Part shown: one piece after another, positions 39,620-53,100 of the stretch
Numbering within the stretch: position 1 is the stretch's first letter
How the letters are laid out: each line of letters begins with the position of its first letter
Assembly (NCBI GenBank): GCA_012295275.1
Contig: CM022665.1
Coordinates: 30,496,957-30,560,956 of the forward strand
Length of the DNA: 64,000 nt
Source: Chrysomallon squamiferum
Lineage: Eukaryota; Mollusca; Gastropoda; Neomphalida; Peltospiridae
Direction of reading: 5' to 3'
Notes under the pieces: generated by a model
What the model was told of the DNA's origin: nothing
Databases searched by the model: none
Seen by the model: only the letters and a program-made list of their open reading frames with translations
Program-made: the position numbers and the translations under genes

Positions 39620-40140
39620 CAGGTTGTACCTCTTTAATTCAGCAACCTTGGGACCTGGCCATTTCCAGATTACAGAAAATGCTGCATTACAGAAACTGAC
39701 CAAAACCAATACATGTAACCTTATAAAGGTTATCAAGGTTTTACAGGTGAAAGAGATCCTATGTAACCATAGGCTTAGTCCACACACATATTACTGTATT
39801 GTCAAAGGTATAAGCAATATTAAAAAGGGAAATCATACGACCATTAATGCTTCCAGGCAAGGTTTTTATTGTTTCATGTAATATAAAACCAAAAACAGAA
39901 CCTGTAGCACCAGTAGATCAGGTTATATCAGAAGTCAGCAGGGTCTTCATGACATCATGAAGGGTTAAAATACAGCAAAATATGTTAAATTAAGAATACT
40001 GGATCGGCAAATGCTTGTCTGAGTGTAAACAAACATTGGTGGTGGTGTGCTGTTAAGATCAAAAGTACTGGCTGCAAACCAGTGGCAGCAGATTCAAACA
40101 TGCCAAAGTATGGAATGCTGAATTAAGAAAGTACAATCTG
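39620..40140. mobile_element. Pogo/Tigger-like MITE with TA target-site duplication, in the 3' UTR of the giant gene
   Basis: The left end is CAGGTTGTACCTCTTTAATT followed by CAGCAACC. The right end on the opposite strand is CAGATTGTACTTTCTTAATT followed by CAGCATTCC. TA flanks both ends (39618-39619 and 40141-40142), as expected for the Tc1/mariner-pogo superfamily. At 521 bp it is non-coding. Its right end is only about 50 bp from the stop codon of the minus-strand giant gene. Confidence 0.75.
39865..39870 (-). terminator. First AATAAA after the giant-gene stop codon, inside the MITE
   Basis: Scanning down from the TAA at 40191-40193, I found no earlier AATAAA on the minus strand. This one, about 320 nt into the 3' flank, lies within the MITE at 39620-40140. 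Use as the poly(A) signal is inference. Confidence 0.4.
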
Positions 40141-40190
40141 TAGTTATTTTCCACAATCCAAAAAGCACCACTGAAGTATATGTTACCTTA

Positions 40191-41116
40191 TTAGAGTAAA
40201 ATAATTTCTGGTGTGATCACAATATGTTCTTTGTAGGCAGATGTTCTGTCACACTTATCTCTGGCAACAACAGTAAGGTATATATTGATATCTTTATTGG
40301 GTGACAGTGGCAATTTCAAAATTTCATCTGTGTTCTTAGTGAGTTTCTTATCTAGGATATCAGCTCCTCCCAGTACAGATCCCAGTGACACTTCATACAC
40401 TAGATCAGGCCATGATGATGTCACAGCATCTGTCCATGACAACGTGATCTTTCTGTCAGACATCTTTGTCACATTTATTTTAAATGAATCTGAAATTAAA
40501 TATATAGATTTTGATAATTTTATATATATTGTTAGCAACAGTCAAACTGTGACCAAACAGTCATCTAAAGAAGCATAAAAAGTGGTCTTGTAAGATGGTA
40601 ATGCATAATACAGGTCAGATTATACTGTATTAGATAATTTAGGTGAATAAAAATTTGGTCTTTTAACACAAGTGGCTATTTAATGGATATGACCAACAGA
40701 GCAGGTTTCAGGTACTTTCATAAAATGATATATTGATAACTTATTCAGATTATATTAAAACTGACTAAAAGTGAAAGAAAATATATAGGTTAAAATCACT
40801 TAAAAGTAAAAGTTTAGTCTAATAATAACAAAATTAAATTTGTCAAATTTGAAAATGAGAAAAGAATGTATACAGAGATGCCTACAGATGATTGAAAAAA
40901 ATCTATATTATCACCTATCCATAATGGTGGTTCTCCAGGCATTTCGAATGTTCCTGATACTTTTTCACCTTCCTTATCCAACACATCTACTGGAGTCAGG
41001 CTGTATTTGTACTCACCACTCTTCTTTAGTTTGAGATTTTGCAGGCTGGTGTGGTCAAAAGTCAGATATGAAGGAATTAGGTACTGCTTTGTGTTAGATG
41101 AGTCTTCCAAGGTTAT
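40191..41116 (-). CDS. Giant FN3-repeat protein: last two exons and C-terminus
   Basis: Exon 40915-41116 encodes a linker-like segment ending EMPGEPPLWI. The last exon 40191-40489 holds a final FN3-like repeat (KITLSWTDAVTSSWPDLVYE, then SLGSVLGGADI and IYLTVVARDKC). It stops at TAA 40191-40193 after HIVITPEIILL. There is no membrane segment, GPI-type tail or cytosolic domain, so the C-terminus is predicted to be free and extracellular, unless another isoform exists. Confidence 0.75.
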
Positions 41117-44100
41117 CTGTGAAAGGTGGAAAAAAAAAAAGACGAAAAAATAAGAATCCCTAATTACTACATCAAATTTACAAATGATGATACCAACGAA
41201 CAGGTTAAATTTTTATACATTCACAAATCATTTTATTTGTTTCTAATTATTATTTTAAAAATTTCACTTTCTAAAAATCTACAATGAATATAAACTATTT
41301 TTAAAACGTATATTGTCTGCATATTATTCCTATTGTATCTATTTTACTTTTATTTGTGAAAAGAATAATTATTAAAGCAGAATATTAAGAACTCATTTCT
41401 TATTCAGTTATTGGAATTCCAATGTTATCACCTAATAATGCATAATCAGAACTGATGAAAATAAATATATCTTGTTTTAGATCAGTATATATATATATAT
41501 ATAAAATGGATTATCTCTCATACAACCTCATAATGTATTATCTTTATATTTTATGTATGTAATAACTGCTTGAATAAGAAAAATGTGTAGGGTTACCTTT
41601 AAATTCTTTATGTCCACCAAGGCAGCATCATTTTGCCACCTGATCCTGAGTGAATTGTTTTGAGTGTGACAGACTGAGCCAGCAGGCAGCACAGTGAGAC
41701 TGTTACTTGACACAGTGTTAGACAGACCTTTACCAATCAGCTTCACCCCGTCACTGGTAGCCTGGGCTGGCAGTCCTGCCTTGTTGTGACACCTCACAGT
41801 GCTGTACACCATCAGAAACACGTCCACACTGGACAAATCAAAATCATGATGATTACTGTCACCATCAACCTTGACAAATGATTTGAGGTCAGATGAGCCA
41901 GATATAGATCCTGTGTGGTATGAATAAGTAAATGCTTGTTATTCGTCATATTACAAAAAAATACTTTTAAACCAAAATGTTAAGTTAAGGCTACAATATA
42001 TAAATGACTGCTGTATTATAAAATAATTACTTTTAAGCTTATAAATAAAAAAATAAATAAAGGATAAAAAAAAAGATAAGAAATCAGTCTTAATATGTAT
42101 TAAAATACTGTCTACAGGTTTTAATAAATAAATTTAATTTATAACATATATAAAATTACATTAAGTATAAATTGAAAAAAATTAGCACAGACTAGCACAG
42201 AAAATATTTTCACTTGATACTTTAGATGTAATAAAATGTAAATATATAAATGTTAATTTTCGATATTTTTTTGAAAGATATAAACTATTATCACCAATGA
42301 TAAGGAGAAATTTGTTAAAATGTGTCACCTATTGCCCATTCACAGTAGTCCACTCCAGATTCTTCATCTATAACTTTGTAACTGACAAACAGACGTGTGG
42401 ATCTCTGGAAATCTTCATCAGTTTCTGTAGAAAAATACAATAGTAATAATCACAGTATCAGGAAACACTTAGACATCTCTATTAAAATTATTAAATTGAC
42501 CTGAAACTCTAACAAGTCTCTATGTAAACTATCACAATCTCCTGAAAATCTGAGATATTTCTATTAAAATGATCATATTACTGAAACATGCCATCATATC
42601 TTACAAATTGAGACACCTCATTAATATCTTTCTTACAAACCTTGTCCATCGATGACATCAGTAATTACAGGTGGTGTCATGTCAACTTTGATGCCACCAG
42701 ATGTTGTCACACTGCTCAGTCCTGCAGCATTGGTGGCGACCACAGTGATGTAGATGTCTGTGTTGTGTGTCAACTTCAGTCCTGACGTAAAACCATGAGT
42801 CTGCTGTCCTACTCTTTGAAATCCTTTAACCTGAGTTCCACCAGGCACAGAACCTAAACAGTTATTTAATATAAATTGTTCCATTGTAAAGAAACAATAA
42901 ATCTCCAAGAAAAACAAAACTATACAACATATAACATATTATCTTCTAATTTTGCAAATGAGCATATATGAAGAATTCATAATGAACCTTTATAATAGCT
43001 AAACACAAGTTATATAACATATAAAGCATCAGTGCACTGTATAATAGGAAACAAACAGGTATATAATGTACAAGTATGATCATAAAGTTCTGTTATCAAA
43101 ATCACAAAATTACAATTAATTACAAATATTGCAAATCACTCTAATACGTTGTGTCCGAAAGTGTTTTCCACAAATCTGATAAATCAACATTATTCTGTTA
43201 CTTGTTTAACTCACCTATTGCCCATTTGTAATCAGCGATAGGAGACTGTTCATCTTGAAAATACCAGACAACATGAAGAGAAGTCCAGTGAGGCAGAAAC
43301 AGACTTGTTACTGAGATGTTCTCATCTTGTGTTTTTGACTGTTTTATGTAATCCACTGAATTAAGTGAGACTGAATCCACAGCTAGTTCAGCTTCCTTTG
43401 AAGATGTTCCAAAAGATATTTTTGTGGAAGGATGTTTTGCAGTGAAGGTGTATGTAAACTTGTGCCAGAGAATTGTTTTTTGTTCTCCAACATCACAAAG
43501 ACCTTTACAAAGATGTGGATCCAAATCAAAATAAATTTTGTCATCTCCAAACTGGATGTAACCCTCGGTTGTTGTGTGTTTGTCTGAAATGTTGTGTGGG
43601 TATCCAAAGTGAACTGTCAGTTTGTACAGTTTGTCTTGTACAGTTGAAACTGTCTGCCAGATGTTGCCACTGACAACCACGTGACTCTTTCCATGATGAG
43701 CAACTGATGATGTTTCTGAGACAAACTGCACACAGGAATCAGTCTGCCATGATGCTGGGACATTGCTGTTACAGTTTCCAGTCTGACTGTAACTTTCAAA
43801 AGATGGATTATTAAACAGATTATCTCCCAAGTAAGCCACACTGACAGACTGGGGTGGGGTGGAGTCAACCGTTACACCATCAGACACACTGACAGATGAC
43901 TTGTGTCCAAAAACATCAAATGAAAATACTTTGTGGAATATTTTCTTTCCTTAAAATAAAAAAGATAAAACATCTTTAGGTAAAATATAAAGTAATTTAT
44001 TTATTTAAAAATTTAACTGAAAGTCTATAATGAAATATATGTCTGTAAATTTACTGTAGTTAATTCACTGTTTTGGTATTTACACCGAGATAAATGAAAC

Positions 44101-47100
44101 AGAAATATTAACACATTTAAACAATTAACATATGAAAAAGAAGTTAAATTTCAGAATTACATGATTATTAACTTTTATGTTTATTCTGGGAAAAACCAAA
44201 CAAACCATTGGACATAGCTGTCTGTAATGTCTTGGTGGTACTCGTGTGCAGTCCAACATTGACTGGTTTATGGATGGTACACTCAGTGGTTGCCATGGTA
44301 TCACCAACACACCAAGTGTAGCTGACAATACCATATCCAGTGTCAGAGAATCCATGCCACGAAGCTGACAGATCTTTAGGATCAGACTGAAAATCTGCAT
44401 CATCAAGACCTGTAATTTAAATTAAAACAAAATGTGAAGTTAAAATTTGAAAAATGTTCTTAACCAGTATATCTTCAAGTTTAGCTTTGGGTTGAAATTT
44501 TTCATTATAACATTCTATCTTTTTCACTCCAATCATCAGCAGTTTTGTGTAAAAAAGAAATGTAGATATGGAATCTCTTGTCTATTTTTTATTTGATATT
44601 TTACCTCTTCCATCATTGACAATGCCTGAAAATGGTGGTGTTTTGTCCACAAAGAAGCCATCAGAAGAGTCCCAGGTCAGGAGACCAGCCATGTTGTATG
44701 CTAAAACATTGGAGTAATAAATCTGTTCTGACTTGAGAGAAATTCCTGTCACTTTGTACCAAGCAGAGTCAGTTGTCGATGCACTGTGACGTTCGTGAAC
44801 ACTGTGACCTACAAGACATAACAAAATATTTTCTTTTTCTCAAATATTTTACTAGCTGTGTTTAAAACACCAAATATTTCTCTGGTATGACTAAAATATT
44901 TCTTTAGCTCTTTAATAAAACTTCAGAAATGTCTCCATATCTAAATCATAACCATATTTCTGTAGTTCAAACTAAAATCTCAAAATATCTCTCAAGCTGT
45001 GTATAAAAATCCAAATGTTCCTCAAGCAGTGTCTAAAATTTCACAAGATTTTTCTGTGTTAAAAATACCAAAATATCAAAATAATGGATCATCACTTTTC
45101 TGTTTCACTGCAAGAAATTTTCTACTTGGTGTTTCCTGAAATTCATTTATGTTAAAAAAATAATAAATATTAACATTAACAAAACCATTTACCTCCAGGG
45201 TATGCACTCATACAGATGTAATTATATTTAAAAAATAACAAATTTTAAATTAACAAAAACACTTACCTCCTGGGTAAGTGCTGATACAAATGTGATTATA
45301 TTCAAAAAATAATAAATTTAACATTAACAAAAACATTTACCTCCAGGGTATGCACTCATACAGATGTAATATTATTAAAAAAATAACAAATTTAACATTA
45401 ACAAAAACATTTACCTCCTGGGTAAGTGCTGATATACACTCCATACTTTGTGAGACCAAACAAACCAGGTTTAAAATTGTCTTTCCAGCTCACATAAACT
45501 TCTTGGTTGTTATTTATGAAATCTGTGTCTTTCATCTGCCCATTACTTGAATGTTCTTTAACCTAAAAAATATAATATATTATTTTATTAAAACAGATTT
45601 AATATTATTAACAATGAATGAAATTTAAATTTTATATTTCATAAAGTTATAATGCTTTTTATTTTTACATATAAGTTTTTTTAATTCTATAATTTTAATG
45701 ATTTATGGAAAAGCTTTTTAAAAATATTTCTGTTCTTATTATTTTAAAATAATAAATTTAAATAAATAAGTTTCTTTCTTTCTAAAACAGATACATTGTG
45801 TTTCTCACTTCAAACACAAAGTAGAAGACATTGTTAAAACAGTAAACTTACTGCTCTGCCAACTTGGTTTGATATTCCCACTGCTTTGACAATCACAGCT
45901 ACTCCATCTGACTTGAAAACATCAAACACTTGAGAACTGTACCATGCACGAACAAAGACGGAATATTTGATATTTTCACTCAGCTGTTTATCTAAATAAT
46001 AGAAAAACAAATAAAATGTTTAAATAACTATAAATTAATAATAATCATGTTTTACATAAGGAAAATTCAAGACCTTTCAGTTTACATCAAAAACCTTAAT
46101 ATAATTTCTCTCGAAATAAATGATATTCAACTATTTAAGAAATATAAATTATAAAAAAAATATATTTATATTATAAAATTGAAAAAAGAAAAATGCAAAG
46201 AAGTATTCTTAAATGAATAATTTTATTTCCATTATTACAATAATGGCATATAGGCCTATTTTTTATTTTTATTTTAGTAGCACTTTTTCACTGGTAAAAA
46301 GATAAAAACAACCAAACATCAGATTTTGAAGATGAGTTTTGATGCAGTAAAGATGAGAATCTTCTTTTTGTTATCAACATCACTAAATAATGAAGAAAAC
46401 TAAACTTCAGTCTGTTATCAATGTCACTAAATAATGAAGAAAACTAAACTTCTGTCTGTTATCAACGCCACTAAATAATGAAGAAAACTAAACTTTCGTC
46501 TATTATCAACATCACTAAATAATGAAGAAAACTAAACTTCAGTCTGTTATCAACGTCACTAAATAATGAAGAAAATTAAACTTCAGTCTGTTATCAACGT
46601 CACTAAATAATGAAAAGATGTGAAAGTTTTGTTTGTTATCAATATCACTAAATAATAAAGAAAATTAAACCTCTTGGTATTGTGATCACTGCTGATGTGG
46701 CCAATCCAACATGAAACCAGATCTGATCTCTCTGCTGATTGTAAACACCTTCTGGTAAATCTTTGTCACTGTAACCAACACTTACTTCATACCTGAGAAA
46801 ACAACAATTAAATATGTAACTGTTTCCGTCATCTTGTTAACTTAACAAATATGTTGTTTAAAAAAAAACTCACAGAATACAAGCAAGTAATAATATATCT
46901 ATTTTGGCAGTGATTATAAAACAAAAATGGCTGACATTCACTGAAAAACTCAATTTTTTTTTATGTGAAATTATAAATAAAAATTCTATTATTTTACCAG
47001 TTTAAAGTATTTCATCACTGATACTTTTTGCTCTGTAAAGCTAAAATCAGAAGTAAATGAATTATTTTTCTTGATTCAAATGGTTTCACAATTTTATCAC

Positions 47101-50100
47101 AGTCTACTTTACCACAAAAATAAAATAAAAAATATAATGCACCTTTTCACTGGTCCACCTTTCTGTATTTGCCATGTTGCTGCTACATGAGAACTGCTGG
47201 ATGTGAACTGTTCATCTTTATCTTCTGTTTTAAAATGGAGATCAGTTACATCCTTGACAAGTATTTCTGTGCTTCCATCACCTGAAATTTATATTATTAA
47301 TATTACATTATAAAATTCTATCTTTTATCTTTAAGTAATAAAGACAATTGTTTTGGATCAGAATGTCTGCAAATTAGACCATTTTATCAAGTTTACCAAA
47401 TCAAATCATCTGTGCTAATCAAAACACTGGTCCTGTTACCATGTATACCAAATCAAAATTCTGGTCTATATTAGTGGTGCTTAATTAAGTTAATATTTTA
47501 TTTTTCATGGCATTTCAAATAATTTTTAAGATCTGAGCCTTTTGGTTGAATTTTATAATTGTTAAATTATGTAGTGTAGTTACATGCATTAGAGTTACAG
47601 ACATACAGTTTTTACCATCACCATACATTTTTGTACTGTCACTATGAGGCACTACTATCACTGGTCTGTAAGATAAATAAGTAAGCCAGAGGCTATAGAA
47701 GGAAATAACATGAGATACGTTGTGAGGAAGACTGATTCTCCAAACAAACAAGCTCAGACTAATACTAAAATTACATACTTCTGATTATTGCAGAATGTTC
47801 TTTTATATCTGTGTTGCCAGTGAGTTCATATTAACAGAAAATATAAATGTTTGTGCTATAATTATGTAAATAAGGGTATCCTACCACTGGAACATTTCCT
47901 GGCAATGTCACAAGTTTTGTCCTGACTGCCACACACACAGTGACCCACACAACTGAATACTTTACAGCGTCTGACAAGTTCCAGTGATCCTCCATTTGCA
48001 AGTGTCACTTCACTGTGCAGAGCATTTGACTGCAAACCAACCTTAACATGAAATTGTTATTTTTGTTAAAGCCACATAAACATTTTCTCAAATATATGTA
48101 ATATATATATATATATAAATATTAAGTGATCATAATATTTAATATTAATAAAACAATATCAACAACAAAAATTAACATAAAAAAAATAAAAAACTAGATT
48201 AGGTATAGAAATATTGTATACAGATTACTGTAAGCAAAAAATAATTCTTATGACAGCAGTTAACACAAAAAGATAAAAAAATGTATAATGAAACATTTAT
48301 TAGGATGAGATAAGAAATGAAAAAAATATTATAATGAAACAGATTACAGGTAAAAATTAAAACAAGTAAGACAAAAGATACATTTTATAATTATATATAT
48401 TATTACAGATAAATATGGTAGTTATATATAGATTACAGGTAAGAGTTACGAATATATACAAATAAATAACTTTTATAATTACTTATAATTATATACAAGT
48501 TACATGTATAACAGTTATAATTATATACAGGTTACATCTATAACAGTTATATACAGACTGATGTTACAAGTGCTAATTATATACAGGTTACATGTAAAAA
48601 AGTTATAAACAGATTATTGTTAAAATTATATACAGGCTACATATATAAGAGATATAACTATATAAGAATTAATGATTACATACAGATTCTGTTATATAAT
48701 TCTATACAGGTTACATATATAAGAATTATATACAGATTAGTTGCATTATAATTCTATACATATTACATGTATAAGAGTTATATACAAATCAGTTACATGT
48801 ATAACACTTATATACATATTCTACATGTTATAATTATATACAGATTACATGTATAAGAATTATATACAGATTAGTTACATGTTATAATTCTATGCAGGTT
48901 ACATCTATAAGAGATATTTACAGATTAGTACCTTATTAACAGCCCAGACTGCAAGGAAAAGTGAGGATCTCGTACTGATGTTTTTAGTGAGGTACATGTT
49001 ATAATTCTATGCAGGTTACATGTATAACAGTTATTTACAGATTAGTACCTTATTAACAGCCCAGACTGCAAGGAAAAGTGAAGATCTTGTACTGATGTTT
49101 TTAGTGAGGTACATGTTATAATTGCATACAGGTTACATCTATAAGAGTTATCTACAGATTAGTTACATGTTATTAGTACCTTATTAACAGCCCAGACTGC
49201 AAGGAAAAGTGAGGATCTTGTACTGATGTTTTTAGTGAGGTACATGTTATAATTGCATACAGGTTACATGTATAAGAGATATTTACAGATTAGTACCTTA
49301 TTGACAGCCCAGACTGCAAGGAAAAGTGAGGATCTTGTACTGATGTTTTTAGTGAGGACAGTGTACAGCTGAACAAATCCTTCATCTTTCTTGTCAGACC
49401 CTGTTGTTGTGTGTGATACTCTCACTGGCTGGCCATTCTGTTAGTAAACAACATTAACCACATTTATTATGTGTTCTAAATTTATTATTAGCTAACAATT
49501 CTTAATTGTCAAAAATACAACATATCAAAGCAGTAAAATGTTTCTGTATCTAACATTATGGGTCAGTGGATTACTACAAATCATAAATAGAATTATAATT
49601 TTCAGTTTGGTTTTACTTTTTTTTTTTAAATTCTAGTCAAGTCACTCTGATAACAGAATCCACCATATCTGATTTTTCAGAAGAAGCATCATGAAACATT
49701 TTTTGAAATATTCAACATGGACAGAATTTTTATTTTTAATACAGTCATGAAACCTGATTGAGATCTGTTCCGAATGGAGATGTTCCCACACTGACGATGT
49801 AATGATCTATTTGTGAGTGAAGATCAGAAAAACCGAGCCAGGCCAAGTTCAGTCTGTCCACTTCCCACGTCATCCACTCAGACTGGTGTCTTGTCAGACG
49901 AGCAGCATGCTCAGTTTTCACAGCAAACATTCCTAAGTTTTACAACACATTTCTCTCAGTAATCATCACATCAGTAAGAAGAAAGATATGTCTTTAGACA
50001 GCATATTTTATCAAACCTATTATTTTCATTTTAAATATTTAACTGACAACAATACAAAAACATACACATATGTATAGTTTTAATTTCATATAAAAGCAAA

Positions 50101-53100
50101 ATAATTTAAAATAATTACTTAACTTAAAAAAAATAGGAGAATAATTGTTATCATTTAAAATTATATTTTTGCAAAAGTTATTTATATATGCAAGTCTTCA
50201 TTTTTACTTTTAAATAAAACTGTAAATAAAAACATAACGATACCAGTTGTGGGTGGTGAGCTGTCAAATAAAAACTTGGTTGTCTTGGCAACAGCACACA
50301 AACCAGCCAAGTTACAGGCAACTACCTTCACATCATACAGACTGCCGTCATGGAGATCTAGTTTAGTGAAGATAAACTCTTGTAAAATTCCAGGAACCTA
50401 AAAAAAATTATTAGCATAATGAACTTAATTTCATAATAGTTAGTAATAAAATAATCAACAATTGTAACTCTGAAGTCTATAAATTATGCTCAAAATCTCA
50501 AGGGCAAAGTCAAAGTTTTTATTTTAAAACTAAAAGATTTGTAAATTAATACAGATCTAACACAGAATGTTGTTACCTTTTTATAATACTTGAAGAAAAG
50601 AATGTGGTTTTTTTAAATTATAATTATTTTTGTAAATAAAAAATTAAAAATATTTTCATTAACTGACCAACCTGAACAGAATTTGATTGAAATTCTCCCA
50701 GATAGTGAGAAGAAAGAGAAATAAAATGTCTTTCTATGTACGACTCAGAATCTGTGAACTTCCACTTTATCTTGATGTTTGTTCTGGACACGGTTGTCCG
50801 TCGGATCATGGAGTTTATATCCTCTGACAGAAAGGGTTTGGTGGATACAGAGGGTGGGGTGAGATCAACATAAAATCCACTTGATGTTGCTTCTGTCCAC
50901 AAACCTGAAAATAAACATTTAATAATTTATTTTAACAAACATTATCTCAGATACTGTTATTTAATTTAAGATTTTAAATGTTACCACATTATCAAAGGAA
51001 TAAATAAATTTTAAAATCTAAAATTTTGTTAACATTTTGCAGTGATGACTTCTATGAGAGGAAACCTGCTTCTACCATTCAAGAGCTGCTCTTAATGATC
51101 AGGAAAGAGGTTCTGTTTTTGCAATATGCTTCACGTCAAAAGATTTACCAAGACATTTACCTCAGCAAGCATGGAACTAGAGTTGGAATGGGAAATATCA
51201 ATATGAATTAATTTTGCATGTATTTACTATTTCATAAAAGTAAAAATTGTTTTATTTTCAAAGACGTCAAACAACACAAGTAATCTGACAACCTGCTTTG
51301 TTGTAAGCTCTGACGGTGATGTACATGAGTTTATTTGTCACTAGACTGGTGCTGGTGTAAGCAGATTCTCTCAGTGGTAATCTTGTCACTGTGAGCACAT
51401 CAGCAGAACCAGGAGATGTTCCAACCCTCCACTCATAAAAAGCCAGACCAGACTGAGCATCCTGGAATCCATGCCACTTGGCTGACACAAACGTCCTGAA
51501 CAACAAAATGAAATGTAACACTGTCCTGTACATTAGTAATACTATTTTAGTTACTTGATGCTAACACACAAATATACATATATAAATATGTAGTAGTTAG
51601 TTGTGATTTGAAATATGACACTGTCCTGTACATTAGTAATACTATTTTAGTTACTTGATGCTAACACACAAATATACATATATAAATATGTAGTAGTTAG
51701 TTATGATTTGAAATATAACTTTGTCCTGTACATTAGTAATACTATTTTAGTTACTTGATGCTAACACACAAATATACATATATAAATATGTAGTAGTTAG
51801 TTGTGATTTGAAATATGACACTGTCCTGTACATTAGTAATACTATTTTAGTTACTTGATGCTAACACACAAATATACATATATAAATATGTAGTAGTTAG
51901 TTGTGATTTGAAATATGACACTGTCCTGTACATTAGTAATACTATTTTAGTTACTTGAAACTAAACACACAGATATACATATATAAATATGTAGTAGTTA
52001 GTTATGATTTGAAATATAACTTTGTCCTGTACATTAGTAATAATACTCTAAAACACTTGAAACTAAACACACAAATATATACATATAATTGTTTTTTTCA
52101 AACATGATACTGTCTTTTAAAATTAATAACCAAAAATACTTGAAAGAGATATCACACACACTTGAAATATGACAGATTTTCCATTTAGTAATCATTCAGG
52201 ATCAGACTGTATATTTCCCATTCCAACCTACCATCACAGACTAGACAATATTATGTACTCTAAAGAATCATTAAAAGTAAAAATTCTGTTTGTAAATTAT
52301 TGTTTTGAACAAAATATTTCAGCACAGAAAAAGCATGAATAATCATATTATAGATTTACAAAATTGTCGTTTGAAGAATGAAATTCAAACAGACAGAAAT
52401 GTCTAAAATGTACACTAACTTAGAAGCTTGGAACTGTGTTTCTGTGTCTCCTATTCCATCCATTACATGACCTCTGATTGGTGCTGTGTTGTCAATGACA
52501 ACGCCATCTGAAGTGGCACTGGTACACAGCAAGGCAGAGTTACATGCTGTCACAGTCACAAAGTATTTAACTCCTTGTGCAGGAGCTGTGTGACTCAGAT
52601 CAATTTCTGTTCAGTTAACAAATAAAACATTAACAGAAAAATTCTTCAATGTATCAGTTTATCTGATTTTATAATTACAGGAAATTAAATGATGTTAAAA
52701 AAAAGGTTTTCATATTAAATTGAATGACATTTTGTCTCTAATGATATGTATACATAATTTTAAGCATAATACATTTTCAAGGTAAACTTTAAAAAATTTA
52801 AATAAAAAAATTACCAGTTCTCAGATTGTATTCAAATTCTTCCACTAGATCACCACATCCTTTACATGTGCCAACCTTGACCTTGTAAACAGAGATAAAG
52901 GACTGCGGGTCAACAAATCCGTCCCAGTAGACAACAAACATGGATACATTGGTGATGTAATCTTTGTCTTCTGTCCTTGACCCTTCATAAACATGACCAG
53001 GTAAGGGTGGAGATGTGTCCATCATGATGGAACGAGAGACTGTTTGTTTGTAAAGTCCAGCTCCATTAAAGGCCTGAAAAAATTAAAAATGTCAGAAATT

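Larger units (their letters stand above)
37274..40190. other. Intergenic region between the coiled-coil gene and the giant FN3-repeat gene
   Basis: 2.9 kb. It contains A-rich tracts (about 37320-37540 and 38277-38295), a pair of dispersed repeats (about 37595-37665 and about 38585-38655) and a pogo-like MITE (39620-40140). No gene was seen. Confidence 0.55.
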
